A stretch of 64,000 bases of DNA from Serilophus lunatus (Eukaryota > Chordata > Aves > Passeriformes > Eurylaimidae), in the NCBI GenBank assembly GCA_013399895.1, contig VXBA01005459.1, positions 1,048,258 through 1,112,257 of the forward strand, given 5' to 3'. The notes below the pieces were generated by a model. The model was not told the DNA's origin and searched no databases. It saw nothing but the letters and a program-made list of their open reading frames with translations. Made by a program: the position numbers and the translations under genes. Numbering within the stretch: the stretch's first letter is position 1; every line of letters begins with the position of its first letter. This document shows, in pieces, positions 52,752-62,695 of this stretch.

Positions 52752-55700
52752 CTAAACAAAAAAAGAAAATAGAATGTGTTACTAACCTAGAAAATACAAT
52801 GTTACCTCAATAAACATAAACATTTAAAGGATAACAATGTTAGGTCAGTGTTTAACACCTTTGTAGCAATACCTCTGATATACCACAAATAAATTTTCCG
52901 TATTTCTGTAGAATTTTATCCTGCCCTTTTTACTCCAAAGAACTTTCTACTTTTAAATAAAAATGCCAGACCTTGCAAGATTTAGCTTTTCAACCTCTGC
53001 AGTCCCACACCTGAATGTCTGTTCTCACTTATAATTCATAATATTCATATATAACAATAACATATATGAATATATAATTTAATACAATGTAACAATATAG
53101 CACAATATTATAGATATTCATATCTATAATATTTGTATATATATAATTCATATATTTCATAGTAATTTCAAGACTGGAAAATGAAGTTTTACTTCTCCAT
53201 GTTTATTTTTTTATCTTGAAGGCAGTCATGTATTCATTTACTTTTAATTCTCTCCTTGGCTCAGTACTTATTGGCTTCTACCTTCAGAACTTCAACTGTA
53301 CTTTTCCTTTAAGAAGGCTCTCCAAATATTCAAGCATAAATAAGCCTCATTTTAGCACAAAAACTCCTTGAACTTCTTATTTATTACTTTATTGTCTTAA
53401 TTATCATAGTCTTCTCAAGAAGATAAAATATAAAAATCAGAAGTTTCTAATACTTTGATGCCTAGAATATTTTCTACATGTATTCAGGACTTTCATTCAG
53501 GTTGTTATTTTCTTCTATTAAATATAACATTTGAAAATGAAACCAGACTGCTAAAAGTGATGCATTATTTAATTACCATATAGAACTATGTTTTTATTAA
53601 AGTTATAGCATACCATTCCCCAAACTAGCAAGGATTTTAAATTGAAATCAATACAGGAATTAAGTGCTAAGCTTAACCTTTTCAGCTTTCATTTCCTCTG
53701 CTCCATGAAATCATGTAGGCAGAATGAAAGGCTTACTTGAGCACTTTTATCAGAAATGTAGGGAAATAGCGGAACACTACAAAACCCAAGAAATCCCCAA
53801 GGATTAATATGATTTTATTCCTCTATATCTTATTTTGGGCAGTTTTTGAAGACTAAAGTAACTCTTAAACTACAGGCACTTTGATATATGAAAAAAAAAA
53901 TGAAAGAAGGAAAAAAAGAGTATGTTTTATTCTGAGATACCTTGAGCAAGTGACTTTACCCGTTCTACCCAAATATTCTTCAGTGGTCATGTGAGAATGT
54001 GGCCTCACATGTGAGTGATGATCTAATAACCAAGCTAAATCATTAGATTAATTATCTGGTTTTAATACACTTGGTCATGGGACAATGATGAAGGAAAGCA
54101 TCAGCTGAGGAGTCTGCCTGAGGCAGTACACCTGTCAAACCATAATCCAGGTGTCCTAAGGCAAGGCCAAGAAGTTCAGAAGCCTCTAGTGGAGCAGAAG
54201 GCCAAACACTTATTTGATCTTTGTTTTTGAATGTTAATGAAACAACACAGACCTCAGAGATGGTTCCTACACTTAAATGGTTTCCTTCATAACCCCCAGA
54301 AATTCCCCAAACTAGTGTCAAGCAACTGCTCTTACCTTACACACTAAGTGTCCTGACAACACCTTTTATCTTTTTGTTTGTTTTTTTTTTCCTCTAGTAT
54401 TTTCAATAACGACTGGCAGGCAGAGGGTATAAATGAATGAGACCCTGTAAGAGTTTTCATGCAAAAAACAGCATAGCAGCAAGCCTCCATCCACCATTCA
54501 GCATGTTTGCAAACAGTAACTTACAGCAACTTACCCGCTGTTTGCGCAGGGTTTATTCCTATACCATCTAGGGAGAAAATAGAGAAAAAAGAGGGGGAAA
54601 TGAAACAGACATACACATTACAATTTTCTACATTAAACTTGCAACTCCAAAAATATACCAGCAAGATATAACTATTGCATTAGGTCTTCATGCAGCTATT
54701 TCCTATAGTCAAAAGTAGTTTTAGAACAGACCTAGCAAGAAACATTCAGCACAGAAAAATCCAAGCTACTTATTTGGGCAGAACTGAATTAGTGGCTTAA
54801 TAGCTTCATCCCATGCATAAGAAATTTAAATAATGCTGCAGTATTATTAAATTCAATTTGCAGTCCATAGAGGTTGTGAAATACAAGACACTGTTCCTTT
54901 TATCAAAAACCCTTCACTGAAATTTCAATACAAATACTATTAAAAAAATATAAACTATATTCTTACCATTTGTTATAATGGCACTTGTTGCTGCAGGAAC
55001 TTTAAACTACAGGAAGTAAGAGTAGGACAAAATAACATAAGAGACATAGTTAAAGCAGAAAATACATGGGGAATATTAAATTATAATTTTAGCTGGTTTA
55101 TGTTCAAAAAAAATGAGAAAAGAGTTCCTTCAGATTTATAGACATAGCTAACTTTATTTAATGGAAATGGGTGATTATTTTAGTAATAGTTCCACAAATG
55201 TAATGGAGATTTTTTAATAAGTATTGTGCAAATGTACACCTGAGACATGTATCAAGCAGCTCTAACAAATGAAGGAAAAAACCCAATAGATATCACACAT
55301 CGTAAATGAGAACATTAACACTGTCACCATAAACTGTGATAATTGTGCAAAGAGCTATGCATAAATAAAAAGAAAGCAGTGTTTCCAATATTCTACATTT
55401 CAATTTAAGTTTTTATATATATATTCTGTAGGACAAACAGAAAATAAAAGCTAAGGAAAGAGTTCAACTTGCATTATCCAAATTCTCACTGCCAAATGCA
55501 TACTGTGGGAATGGCTGGACTGCTACAATTGACTGAGAGTTCCCATTTAATGATACAGTTTCCCTCCACTTTCAGCTCTGCCAACCCTGAAACATGTACA
55601 ATGTGCTTTCACATGTCATACGATGTGTTGGGAATGACAGAAAAAATTCTGTTCTGTAATTCAGTTATTTACAAGAAACAAAAAGAGAAGGAACACACTT

Positions 55701-57551
55701 GGTTTAATCCAATGAAAGTAATTATGAAAACTTTACCTGGAAAAACTAGCCTCTGTCAAAGTACTGTGACTGACACTTGACATACAAGATCACCCTTCTA
55801 CATCACAGCTACAATTCCACTGTTCCTGGAAAGCTCTGGTTTTGACCAGGCCAAACTTTAAGACTCTGAAAGATGTCTCAGTTGAAACTTACTAAGGCTT
55901 AATAGGCAGAACTTAAATCCTTCTCTGCCTCAAGAGCTTAGTCATTGGGAGGAAAACACACTTTCCCTGGAAAGCAACAACTCTGCCCAAATTTTCATCT
56001 TTTCCATATATGTTTCATAGAAGGTACTATGAAACTGCTACCTCAATCACAACCAACTGTGCAAGTTAATGCTAAGCTGTGCAATTCAAAAATAAAATAA
56101 AAATGGACACAAAAATGGTCTCTCATTCTTTTCAATGAAGGAGCTCTGTTGCTGGGGAAGAGTCTAAGCAGTCTTTTTTGCTTTTTCTTTAAAAAACACT
56201 TTGTTCTGCCTGGTCTCATAGAGAAGAAAAAAGCTTCAGTGCTGACCCAGAGCAATCTGAAGTCAAACAGCAAAAACTCCCATGGATACTCAAAATAGTC
56301 ACATCAATTAAAATAAAGGTCTGCTAAATACGAATATTTAAGTAAAGAATTCTTGTCTAAATCCACTTCTCAGGTGACCCTATCACCAACTGATATTGTA
56401 GTTCCATGAGTACGATAAGCTCACAGGTTTTAATGGCAATCTCCCCCTGAGAAGTGGCCCCTCCCCCATAAATTTTTTATCTTTATATCACAATATTTTA
56501 CATCACTGATATAAAATAGTTTAATTTAATTGCAAAGAAAAACAGGAAGTGTGTCAATGGCTGCTGCTGCTAAGTTGTGCAACAATCACTAAGTTTAAGA
56601 TTCTGAAAGTTTTGGCAGGCTACCACTGAGGCCAGTAAAGCTTGTGTCCATCCATAACCAAGAGCAGCATTCACTGTGCTGAATCAACCACTGTACTTTA
56701 CCATTACAAAGGCTTGTTTTCAAGAACGTTCAAAATATTAACACGACCTCTTTCTACTTACTTCTTCTGCAGCAAACTTCAGGACAGCTGTGAAAGGTGT
56801 GCTTTCAGGCACACTCAACCTGAAATCACATTGCAAATAAATATGACTGCCAAAACAAACCAAATAGCAACTCTACCTGCTATTAAGCTACTATTTGTGA
56901 TCTGTACCCATGGCAATACTTCCCAAAGGTATGCAACTGTTACTGACAGGGAGAAGAGGCCCCTGGTCTGTGTGAGATGATTCAACAGGAGCATTTTTAG
57001 TAGAAAATGTGTGAGTTTCAGTAGCTGGGGCAACTCTCAGGAAGTCGGGACTAAGCTCCGTACCAATGTCCTTCCCAGGACGAGAGGATGTGGCCTCAAG
57101 CTGTGCCAGGGAAAGTTCACATTGGAACAGTAATCAAGAAGAATTTCTTCACGGAAAGGGTTGTCAAGCACTGGAAAGGGCTGTCCAGGGAGGTGGGGGA
57201 GTCCCCGTCCCTGGAGGTGTTCAAGAAGAGCCTGGATGTGGCTCAGAGAGCCTCGGCCTCGTTGCCAAGGCGGCGATCGGTCCGAGGTTGGACTCGATGG
57301 TCTCAGAGGGCTTTTTTTCCGTGATTCTGGCACAGCTGTCACCTGCCGCTGCCCACGGAGGCAACAGAGGCGGATCCCCGCGGCGGGGATGCCGTCCCGG
57401 GACGGCCCCTGGGAGCGCCCCGTGCCCGCGCCGCGCCCGCTGGCACCTCCCGCTCCCCCGCGGCAGCGCCGCCCGTGCCCGGCCCGGCACTCACACTTTG
57501 TAGGGCAGCCGGGGGTCCGAGGTGAGCGTCACTTTAAAGGTCACCTTCGAC
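52684..57551 (-). CDS. UFM1: UFM1, ubiquitin-fold modifier 1 (five coding exons; initiator exon not found)
   Basis: UFM1 is a small ubiquitin-like protein. It is processed by UFSP proteases, activated by UBA5, passed to UFC1 and ligated by UFL1/DDRGK1, notably onto the ribosomal protein uL24 (RPL26) at the ER. Five minus-strand exons join in phase (57495-57551, 56762-56819, 54967-55006, 54535-54567, 52684-52751), each bounded by GT-AG. They encode residues 2-85: SKVTFKVTLTSDPRLPYK, then LSVPESTPFTAVLKFAAEE, FKVPAATSAIITN, GIGINPAQTA and a C-terminal part ending IPRDRVGCS. With the initiator Met the total is 85 residues, the usual UFM1 length. Gly83, the conjugated residue, is present, followed by Cys-Ser rather than the Ser-Cys of human UFM1. 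There is no frameshift or internal stop, so this is not a processed pseudogene. The first exon, needed to supply the ATG, is not visible. Identification is from the remembered family sequence; confidence is high. Confidence 0.96.
52752..54534 (-). other. UFM1: UFM1 intron before the terminal exon
   Basis: A 1,783-bp GT-AG intron with no recognisable transposable element. It contains a very AT-rich block at 53037-53160 with a strong palindrome at 53104-53133, and short A-rich runs near 53888. Confidence 0.85.
53037..53160. repeat. AT-rich low-complexity block with palindrome
   Basis: Built of overlapping TATATTCATA-like words and almost free of G and C. Contains a perfect inverted repeat with 14-bp arms (53104-53117 and 53120-53133) around TC. 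Located in the last UFM1 intron. Confidence 0.85.
54535..54567 (-). CDS. UFM1: UFM1 exon, residues 53-64
   Basis: The 33-base micro-exon lies between the acceptor TTCTCCCTAG and the donor GTAAGT. It supplies the rest of Asp53, then GIGINPAQTA (54-63) and the first base of Gly64. The GIGINPAQTA stretch is highly characteristic of UFM1. Confidence 0.95.
54568..56761 (-). other. UFM1: UFM1 introns around the 54967-55006 exon
   Basis: Two GT-AG introns (54568-54966 and 55007-56761) separate the middle exons. I recognise no repeats in them; a short (AT)n lies near 55417-55426. Open frames here, such as 103 codons at 55469-55780 on the plus strand, show no family resemblance and are taken as chance. 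Confidence 0.8.
54967..55006 (-). CDS. UFM1: UFM1 exon, residues 40-53
   Basis: The 40-base exon lies between the acceptor CTTCCTGTAG and the donor GTAAGA. It encodes F40-N52 (FKVPAATSAIITN) plus the first base of Asp53. It is too short to stand out as an open frame and was found by looking for the next expected UFM1 residues. Confidence 0.95.
56762..56819 (-). CDS. UFM1: UFM1 exon, residues 20-39
   Basis: The 58-base exon lies between the acceptor ATTTCAG and the donor GTAAGTAG. It supplies the last base of Val20 and codons for L21-E39 (LSVPESTPFTAVLKFAAEE), ending in phase 0. This is the strand-2/helix-1 part of the ubiquitin-like fold. The upstream intron (56820-57494, 675 bp) carries a CR1 3' fragment in antisense orientation to the gene. 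Confidence 0.95.
57070..57342 (+). mobile_element. CR1 LINE 3' end within UFM1 intron
   Basis: A plus-strand frame shows the CR1 ORF2 C-terminus: KKNFFTERVVKHWKGLSREV, then ESPSLEVFKKSLDVA, followed by the 3' UTR-like GGTTGGACTCGATGGTCTCA and a GTGATTCTGG terminus. It lies inside the UFM1 intron 56820-57494, antisense to the gene. It is unusually GC-rich compared with the other copies, fitting its place beside the CpG island. Confidence 0.92.
57495..57551 (-). CDS. UFM1: UFM1 exon, residues 2-20
   Basis: The 57-base exon lies between the acceptor TTTCTCCACAG and the donor GTGAGTG. It holds one base that completes the start codon, then codons for S2-K19 (SKVTFKVTLTSDPRLPYK), then GT, the first two bases of Val20. 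It sits at the edge of the CpG island. Because the acceptor AG directly precedes a G before TCG (Ser2), the initiator codon should be split as AT|G, with AT at the end of an upstream exon. Confidence 0.93.
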
Positions 57552-57629
57552 CTGTGGAGAAAGCACGGCGTTAGGGGTGGGGGTTCGCGGGGCACCGCTG
57601 CTTCCCCGCTCCTTCCCCCCGCCCTCACA

Positions 57630-57701
57630 CCCGTGTCAGCCCCGCTCCCGTGTCAGCCTCACTCCCCCCCCGTGTCAGTCCCTCTCCCCCCGTGCCAGCC
57701 T
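57630..57701. repeat. GC-rich minisatellite, four imperfect units
   Basis: Four copies of a CCCGTGTCAGYC-type unit start at 57630, 57647, 57669 and 57689 (spacing 17, 22 and 20 bp). Units differ mainly in the length of the C run. The array ends at a single N (57702), which suggests a difficult or collapsed assembly here. Confidence 0.7.
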
Positions 57702-57721
57702 NGGCACCGCCGCCACACCGA

Positions 57722-57728
57722 CACGTCA
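57722..57728 (-). promoter_or_regulatory. TGACGTG motif, possible XBP1/ATF6 site (UPRE)
   Basis: On the UFM1 strand this reads GCTGACGTGTCG; the core TGACGTG is the unfolded-protein-response element recognised by XBP1/ATF6 and overlaps the CRE half-site. UFM1-system genes are known to respond to ER stress, so the location in the CpG island is suggestive. A 7-base match can occur by chance. Confidence 0.35.
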
Positions 57729-58032
57729 GCGCCGCACGGGGGCCTTCGCTCGCTCTGGGCTGCCCGCGGCGCGCCTGATTACACGCGGAAGGTAAACGTG
57801 CCCCGCCGCGCCGCTCCGGTGCCGGGAGCGGGGGTGTTCCTCCTCAGCGCCCCTCTGGAACCGGCCGAGGGGGAGGCTGAGGGCTGGGCGCGGGGCGGCG
57901 GTGAGAGACGGGGAGGATTTCTGGTGAGGCAGTGGCGCTGGCTGTTCCTCGGCCGAGGTAGGACCCGGCCGCCGGTTCCCGGGCGGTTCCGTGGGCGCGT
58001 CCCGGGGGGAGCGAGAGGGTGTGACCCCACCC

Positions 58033-58078
58033 GTGTGCGTGTGTGTCTCTGTGTGTGTGTGTGTAAGTGTAAGTGTGT
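58033..58078. repeat. (GT)n-type microsatellite
   Basis: Interrupted GT repeat with a pure stretch at 58050-58064, followed by two GTAAGT-like units. It lies on the upstream shoulder of the CpG island. Alternating purine-pyrimidine sequence of this kind can adopt Z-DNA. Confidence 0.85.
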
Positions 58079-58121
58079 ACCGGGGGCGGAGGGAGGGGCT
58101 CAGCGTCGGATTCGGTCGCTG

Positions 58122-58580
58122 GGCGCCACATCCGGAGTGTAGTGTCCAGTTCTGGGCTCCTCAGTCCAGGAGAGACAGGGAGCTCCCGGAGCAGCAGAGA
58201 TGAGCGGTGGGCTGGAGCATCTCTCTCGCGAGGAGAGGCTGAGGGGGCCGGGGCTGTTTAGAGAACACTGAGAGGGGATCTCCTCAATAAATAATTCAAA
58301 GGCGGGTGTCGGGTGGTCGGTGCCAGAGTCTCCGCTGGTGCCCAGCGACAGGACGGGGAGCAATGGCCATAAACTAAAACACGAGTAGTTCCACCTCAAC
58401 ATGAGGAACAACTTCGCTGAACAGGCTGCCCAGGGAGGTCGAGGGGAGTCCCTCTCTGGAGATATTCAAACCCCACCTGGACGTGTTCCTGCGTGACCTG
58501 CGCCGGGAGACTCTGCCTTGGCAGCAGGGGTTGGACGGATAATCTCCAGGGGTCCCTTCCAACCCTAATGCCTCTGTCTC
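58122..58580 (+). mobile_element. CR1 LINE 3' end upstream of the UFM1 CpG island
   Basis: Contains GTCCAGTTCTGGGCTCCTCA, CATCTCTCTCGCGAGGAGAG, CAATGGCCATAAACTAAAAC, GTTCCACCTCAACATGAGG, CAGGCTGCCCAGGGAGGTC and the end TCCCTTCCAACCCTAATGCC. The order is that of a CR1 3' end with small internal deletions. GC-rich like the copy at 57.1 kb; the two lie on either side of the CpG island in the same orientation. Confidence 0.9.
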
Positions 58581-59439
58581 CCTCTCAAACCAAAATGTTC
58601 TGCAGGTGCTTGTTGAAGTTACGAGGACGAAGATGGAGACAAAACACTGATTCCCAACCCCCTAATATTTTTTCACATCTTCCTTGCAAGGAGGGACCTA
58701 GAAGTGGAGACTTTCTGGATAGTGCTAGGTACTCCTTTGGAAGAAAACCAGCAGATTCCAGTTTTGTTTGTCTATGACTTTTGACAAGTCAATTTCTCTT
58801 TAATATGGTGGCATAGAAGTAATTTTTTTCTTTTAATGCTCATTCATCTGTTAATGCAGATGGCAATCGACAGTATTGTCACCGTAGAAAATGCTTTGTG
58901 AGGCTGTTCTCATATTTTTTCCGTCTCTACTGCCTACAGGAAGGACAGCTTTCACTGCAGACCGAGGTGCTTGTTACCTACCACACGCTGCTTGCCAGAC
59001 TGGTCGTGGCAAAACACTTTGTTATGTTTGCTTTACTCAGGGTCTCATTAGGTTTAAGGCAGATGAAATGGTGTACAAAAGGCAGTTGATACATTGGAGT
59101 CATTAATTTTTTACTTAAGGACTGGCTCGGTGCCCAGGCATGAAATTCAGCTTTTCACCCTTGTGCTGTTCTCATCTGAACATAGACCAAAATGAAAATG
59201 AAAAAAGAGCAAGGAGAAAAAAATTTACTAGCAGCTTGTACAATGGCATTAATATTTCACTGTAGCTTCTGCATTTATGTTACTGTGCCTGCCTGTCATA
59301 ACCGTATGGCATTGGTGGCTTGTGCACATTTTGTAATCCATTACTGAACTCATGGCATTTTCATCCCCCAGCTTCTGAGAACACACCTGTAATTAGAACT
59401 AATTAATAGTTGTCTCTTAGCATTTAACCTTGCATTTTG
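58581..59439. other. No confirmed gene upstream of UFM1
   Basis: Contains a good acceptor-like pyrimidine tract and TGCCTACAG ending at 58939, followed by a plus-strand frame of about 50 open codons without known family. It might be a divergent-transcript exon; otherwise nothing. Confidence 0.4.
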
Positions 59440-59645
59440 TGCAGCTAAATGTCATCCCATATTCGTTCTTGCGATTTTCAAAATCAGTAGGTCTTGTATG
59501 TATGTCTGGTGTTTGTGTCTTTGATTTATATAGCTCTGTCATCTGCAGCTTTCATTAGTGCTTTGCTGTTTTCTGCTCCAAGGTCGTGAATGCCGATGTG
59601 AAATAAAATGCAGGTGTGAAATGAAAGGCTGATCCTTTTAGAGCT
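59440..59645 (-). mobile_element. Ancient CR1/L3-like reverse-transcriptase remnant
   Basis: Read on the minus strand, TTTCACATCGGCATTCACGA resembles the FNIFINDL motif, and about 50 bases on, GCTGCAGATGAC gives AADD, in the place of the [FY]ADD catalytic motif (59538-59549 region). The rest is too decayed to align by eye. This is a motif-level call only. Confidence 0.45.
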
Positions 59646-61422
59646 TAATTTGTTGCCTCTCACACTAAGTACTTCCCCTCTGAGGAAATTAGCGGACCCA
59701 AATTTTCATGTTGTAGAAGCTGGACTACATTTAGTACCCAGAATTTAGACTGAGAACAGTCTAAATATTGACCTGGCTAGTAAAAAAAAAATCCAAACCA
59801 GAAAATAACAAAAAAATATCCCCCTGGATCCTGGATGTGACTGAGATGAACTAAAATATCTCTGACATAATTTTGAGGAAATCCTTCTAGCTGCTAATAG
59901 CACAGCAAGACAGAAAAGAAGTGCAGTAGATAGGAATTACTCATCCTATGTGCCTGTATTTCGCCTGGGCTTAGTTTACCTGAGTTGAGAGGGAAAATAA
60001 AAACAATAAGAAAGTGAACTTCAAAAATTACCAAACAAAATTACCTTACCATGATCTGTTGATGAGTATTTAGCTGCCTGAGCAAGATGATCACTTTTCA
60101 AAGGGTGAAATTGTTCTAGAAGGTCCATTTGTTTCTTGAAATAACATGGAACATGTAAAATTAGTATGAGATAGGGAAGGAGGGCTTTGGTTTTTGTGCA
60201 GTTACATTGTAGATGGAGGCATGTTCTTGCTAGGCTTTTGTAGCCTGAACGCAATTTCCCAATAAACATTTTCTGAATTGCCATGATTACTTACCATGAT
60301 TATTTTGCTTACATGCATCATGGAGGAGGAAGAATTCCTGGATGTTATTTTCTAATCAGAGCATGGAGTACAAAGTGCTGGAGAACTCTGTTTAAAGGAG
60401 TGTTATTTAGCCTGCTTTGATTCTTCCTGCTTTGTTTCCTATTCTCCCTTACTGTAGTCTCTGTTAGATTCAATAAATTGCTGAGCATTCAGTTAGAGCT
60501 GCCCTGTGATACAGAACTGGGACTTAAAATTTCCTGCTCATCCAACAACAACTATACATGACCACAGTTTGGCCATAAAAGCACCAAAACAGTGTTTGTG
60601 TTTTTGAAAGGTTTCTCCTCTGCTTCCAAAACACAGAGCGTGACTCAAAATCTTCTAGCCTTCATTGTATTTATACATTCATCAATGCATGTGCCATTTG
60701 AAGAACACCAATTTTTATTCTCCCAAACAAGTGCCCATGTGGAGGAAGAGCTTACTGCACTAGCATTTTTGCTAAGAAATCTATGCAAGTATCAAATCTG
60801 AAATTTTAAGAAAGGTAGTAAAATGTCTCCCACCTGCAAAATGTGCTTTTAGCCTTGTCAGTTTTGGACTGAATAAGGAACACTTGACTTCCAGGACTCT
60901 GCTGAAAAAGCACTGAATTAAGCCTTTTAGCTTAATACCAGGAATTTCTGGTACCTAGAAAATGAAATCTTGGCATCAGCCTGCTTTTCTTCTATGCTCA
61001 GGAACAATGAATTAGACAAATGGGTTTTGCCATGATGCAACGTGTTACAGGTAGGAGAAGGAGGCAGAAGAAACAGTGTTTCTCCCACCATCCACTTCCA
61101 TACCGACCACATGGATAATGATCCTTTTTGCTCTTAGTAAGGCTGTGATTTTACTGGGTGTATCTAACAGTGCTTCCTCCCATTAAAAAGGAGAGATCCT
61201 GTTTTTTACCCCCACTTCTGCCTTACAATCTGCTCCTGGCCTCCTGCCTGCTTGGTGTTTCTTCCTCTGTCTTTGTGCTTAGTGGACCTACCACTGAGTC
61301 AGTTTAAATCAGTAGAAGACACGGAAGTTTCTCTGCTGGCTCGGAGCATTGAGTCAGCTCAGGGAAAGGTTGGAGCTGACACAGCAGAGGAGGCAAGGAG
61401 ATCTTCTTTTGTCAGTAGAGAG
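59646..61422. other. No gene recognised
   Basis: AT-rich intergenic sequence with no gene or repeat that I can identify. Confidence 0.55.
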
Positions 61423-61516
61423 TCACAGAATCAGAATTCTTGTTGTTGGAAAAGACCTTTAAGATCATTGAGTCAAGTGCTAAAATGTTTGGACTTGATG
61501 ATCTTAAAGGGGAAAA
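61423..61516. mobile_element. Two CR1-type tails in inverted orientation (foldback)
   Basis: A minus-strand CR1 terminus (TCACAGAATCAGAATTCTTG, GGAAAAGACCTTTAAGATCA, 61423-61480) is followed after about ten bases by a plus-strand tail (TTGGACTTGATGATCTTAAA, 61488-61510). The arms 61456-61476 and 61488-61510 are nearly complementary. Confidence 0.7.
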
Positions 61517-62436
61517 GTTTCTTCCTGATACCAGTTCCTATGGTCAGAGGACTGGGGTCATCCTTTGGTTGGGATATCCCCTTAACTCTCCTTTGTCTCA
61601 GCATGGTGGTGTGTCTCTCTGCTCTCACCCGAGTTCTCTCAAGATGATCAATGTGAGTAGATGTAGAATCTACTAGTATCTTTCTGTAGGAGATTCAGCC
61701 CTCAAGAAAAGAAGCAGTAGCACTGCATGATCGCCAAGTTGTCCTTGTTGCAGATTGTTACTCCCCAACAACTACAGATTCTATGTTTTCTCTTCTTTTT
61801 TTTCTTTTTTTTTTTTTTTTTAATACAGAATTAATGGTGAAAGGTACAAACTAATTTTGGCCTGTTTAAAGCAGCCTGTTAGCCACCAGTAAGAAAACTT
61901 TAATTTCCTTTTTAAATAAGGAGTTTCAACTTTCACAAGCCTGCAGCCCATATAAGACAAGAGCAGTTTTCTATTCCATACTGTGTTACTGTGTTTCCCC
62001 ATAAAATATTGACATACATGGGATTTTTAAAATGCATTGTTAAGCCAAAGATAGAGGAATCTTATAAAGCTTTATAAATGCCATGCAAAGTTAATCAGAC
62101 AATTTGTCACATCTTCATAATCTTCCTTTAACAAAATAATAATTAAAACCTATTACAGTTCTCTCATGTCACAAATGTTTTACAAAAGCAATTTTTTATA
62201 ATGAAGTGATTGCATAGAAATGTTGTATTAGTCATATAGAAACAATGCTAGGTCTCTAGACTTCAGAAATTTTAATTTATGTGTGTGTAGTTAAATAGTA
62301 CAGATAACCACATATCAAACTGAGGATTAGACTTCTGAAGTACCAGTGCTGGATTTCTTTTTTTTTTTTTTTTAATTGCTTTGAAAGAGTGATCATTAAG
62401 AAATCTTTAAATCAAAATGGTAATCCAAGAATCGAG
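61517..62436. other. No gene recognised
   Basis: Contains the poly-T tracts at 61805-61821 and 62358-62373. Otherwise nothing. Confidence 0.55.
61805..61821. repeat. Poly-T tract
   Basis: About 17 consecutive T. Other long T or A runs lie at 62358-62373, 43579-43594 and 30654-30668. None is clearly the tail of an identified element. Confidence 0.85.
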
Positions 62437-62695
62437 TGATAGGGCAATAGAAAATAGTCTCAAATCTCACCAGGATAGGTTTAGATTGGATGTTAGGAAA
62501 AATTTCTTCACCAAAAGGGTTGTCAAGCATTGGAACAGGCTGCTCAGAGAAGTGGTTGAGTCACCATTCCTGGAGATATTTAAAAGATGTGTAGATGTGG
62601 TGCTTCAGGACATGGTTCAGTTGTGGACATGGCAGGGTTACGTTAATGGTTTGACTCGATAACCTTAAAGGTCTTTTCCTTATTCTGTGATAATA
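62437..62695 (+). mobile_element. CR1 LINE 3' end with intact ORF2 C-terminal frame
   Basis: A frame open from 62417 to 62662 carries the CR1 ORF2 C-terminus: FRLDVRKNFFTKRVVKHWNR followed by REVVESPFLEIFKRCVDVVL. After it come GGTTTGACTCGATAACCTTA and TCTTTTCCTTATTCTGTGAT, the CR1 terminus. A T16 run lies about 70 bp upstream (62358-62373). Confidence 0.92.

Larger units (their letters stand above)
57345..58110. promoter_or_regulatory. CpG island at the 5' end of UFM1
   Basis: GC content rises sharply over a very AT-rich background and CpG is dense, especially at 57360-57480 and 57715-58010. The island covers the first visible UFM1 coding exon and the sequence just upstream, as expected for a housekeeping-type promoter. 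It includes a GC box (GGGGCGG at 57892-57898), an ETS-like GCGGAAG (57785-57791) and a TGACGTG core on the gene strand (57722-57728). No TATA box is evident. Good plus-strand splice-donor-like sites at 57791, 57900 and 57957 would allow a divergent transcript. The island may extend into the flanking GC-rich CR1 copies. Confidence 0.75.

Noticed and set aside
58129..58131. First minus-strand ATG upstream of the UFM1 exon, followed by GTGGCG, considered as the missing start exon
   Set aside because: It lies inside a CR1 consensus-like segment and the donor is poor.
57066..58142. Long open frames of 100-206 codons in the CpG island on both strands
   Set aside because: GC-rich sequence lacks stop codons; they overlap the UFM1 exon in the wrong frame or strand, and CR1 copies. 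No codon or family support.
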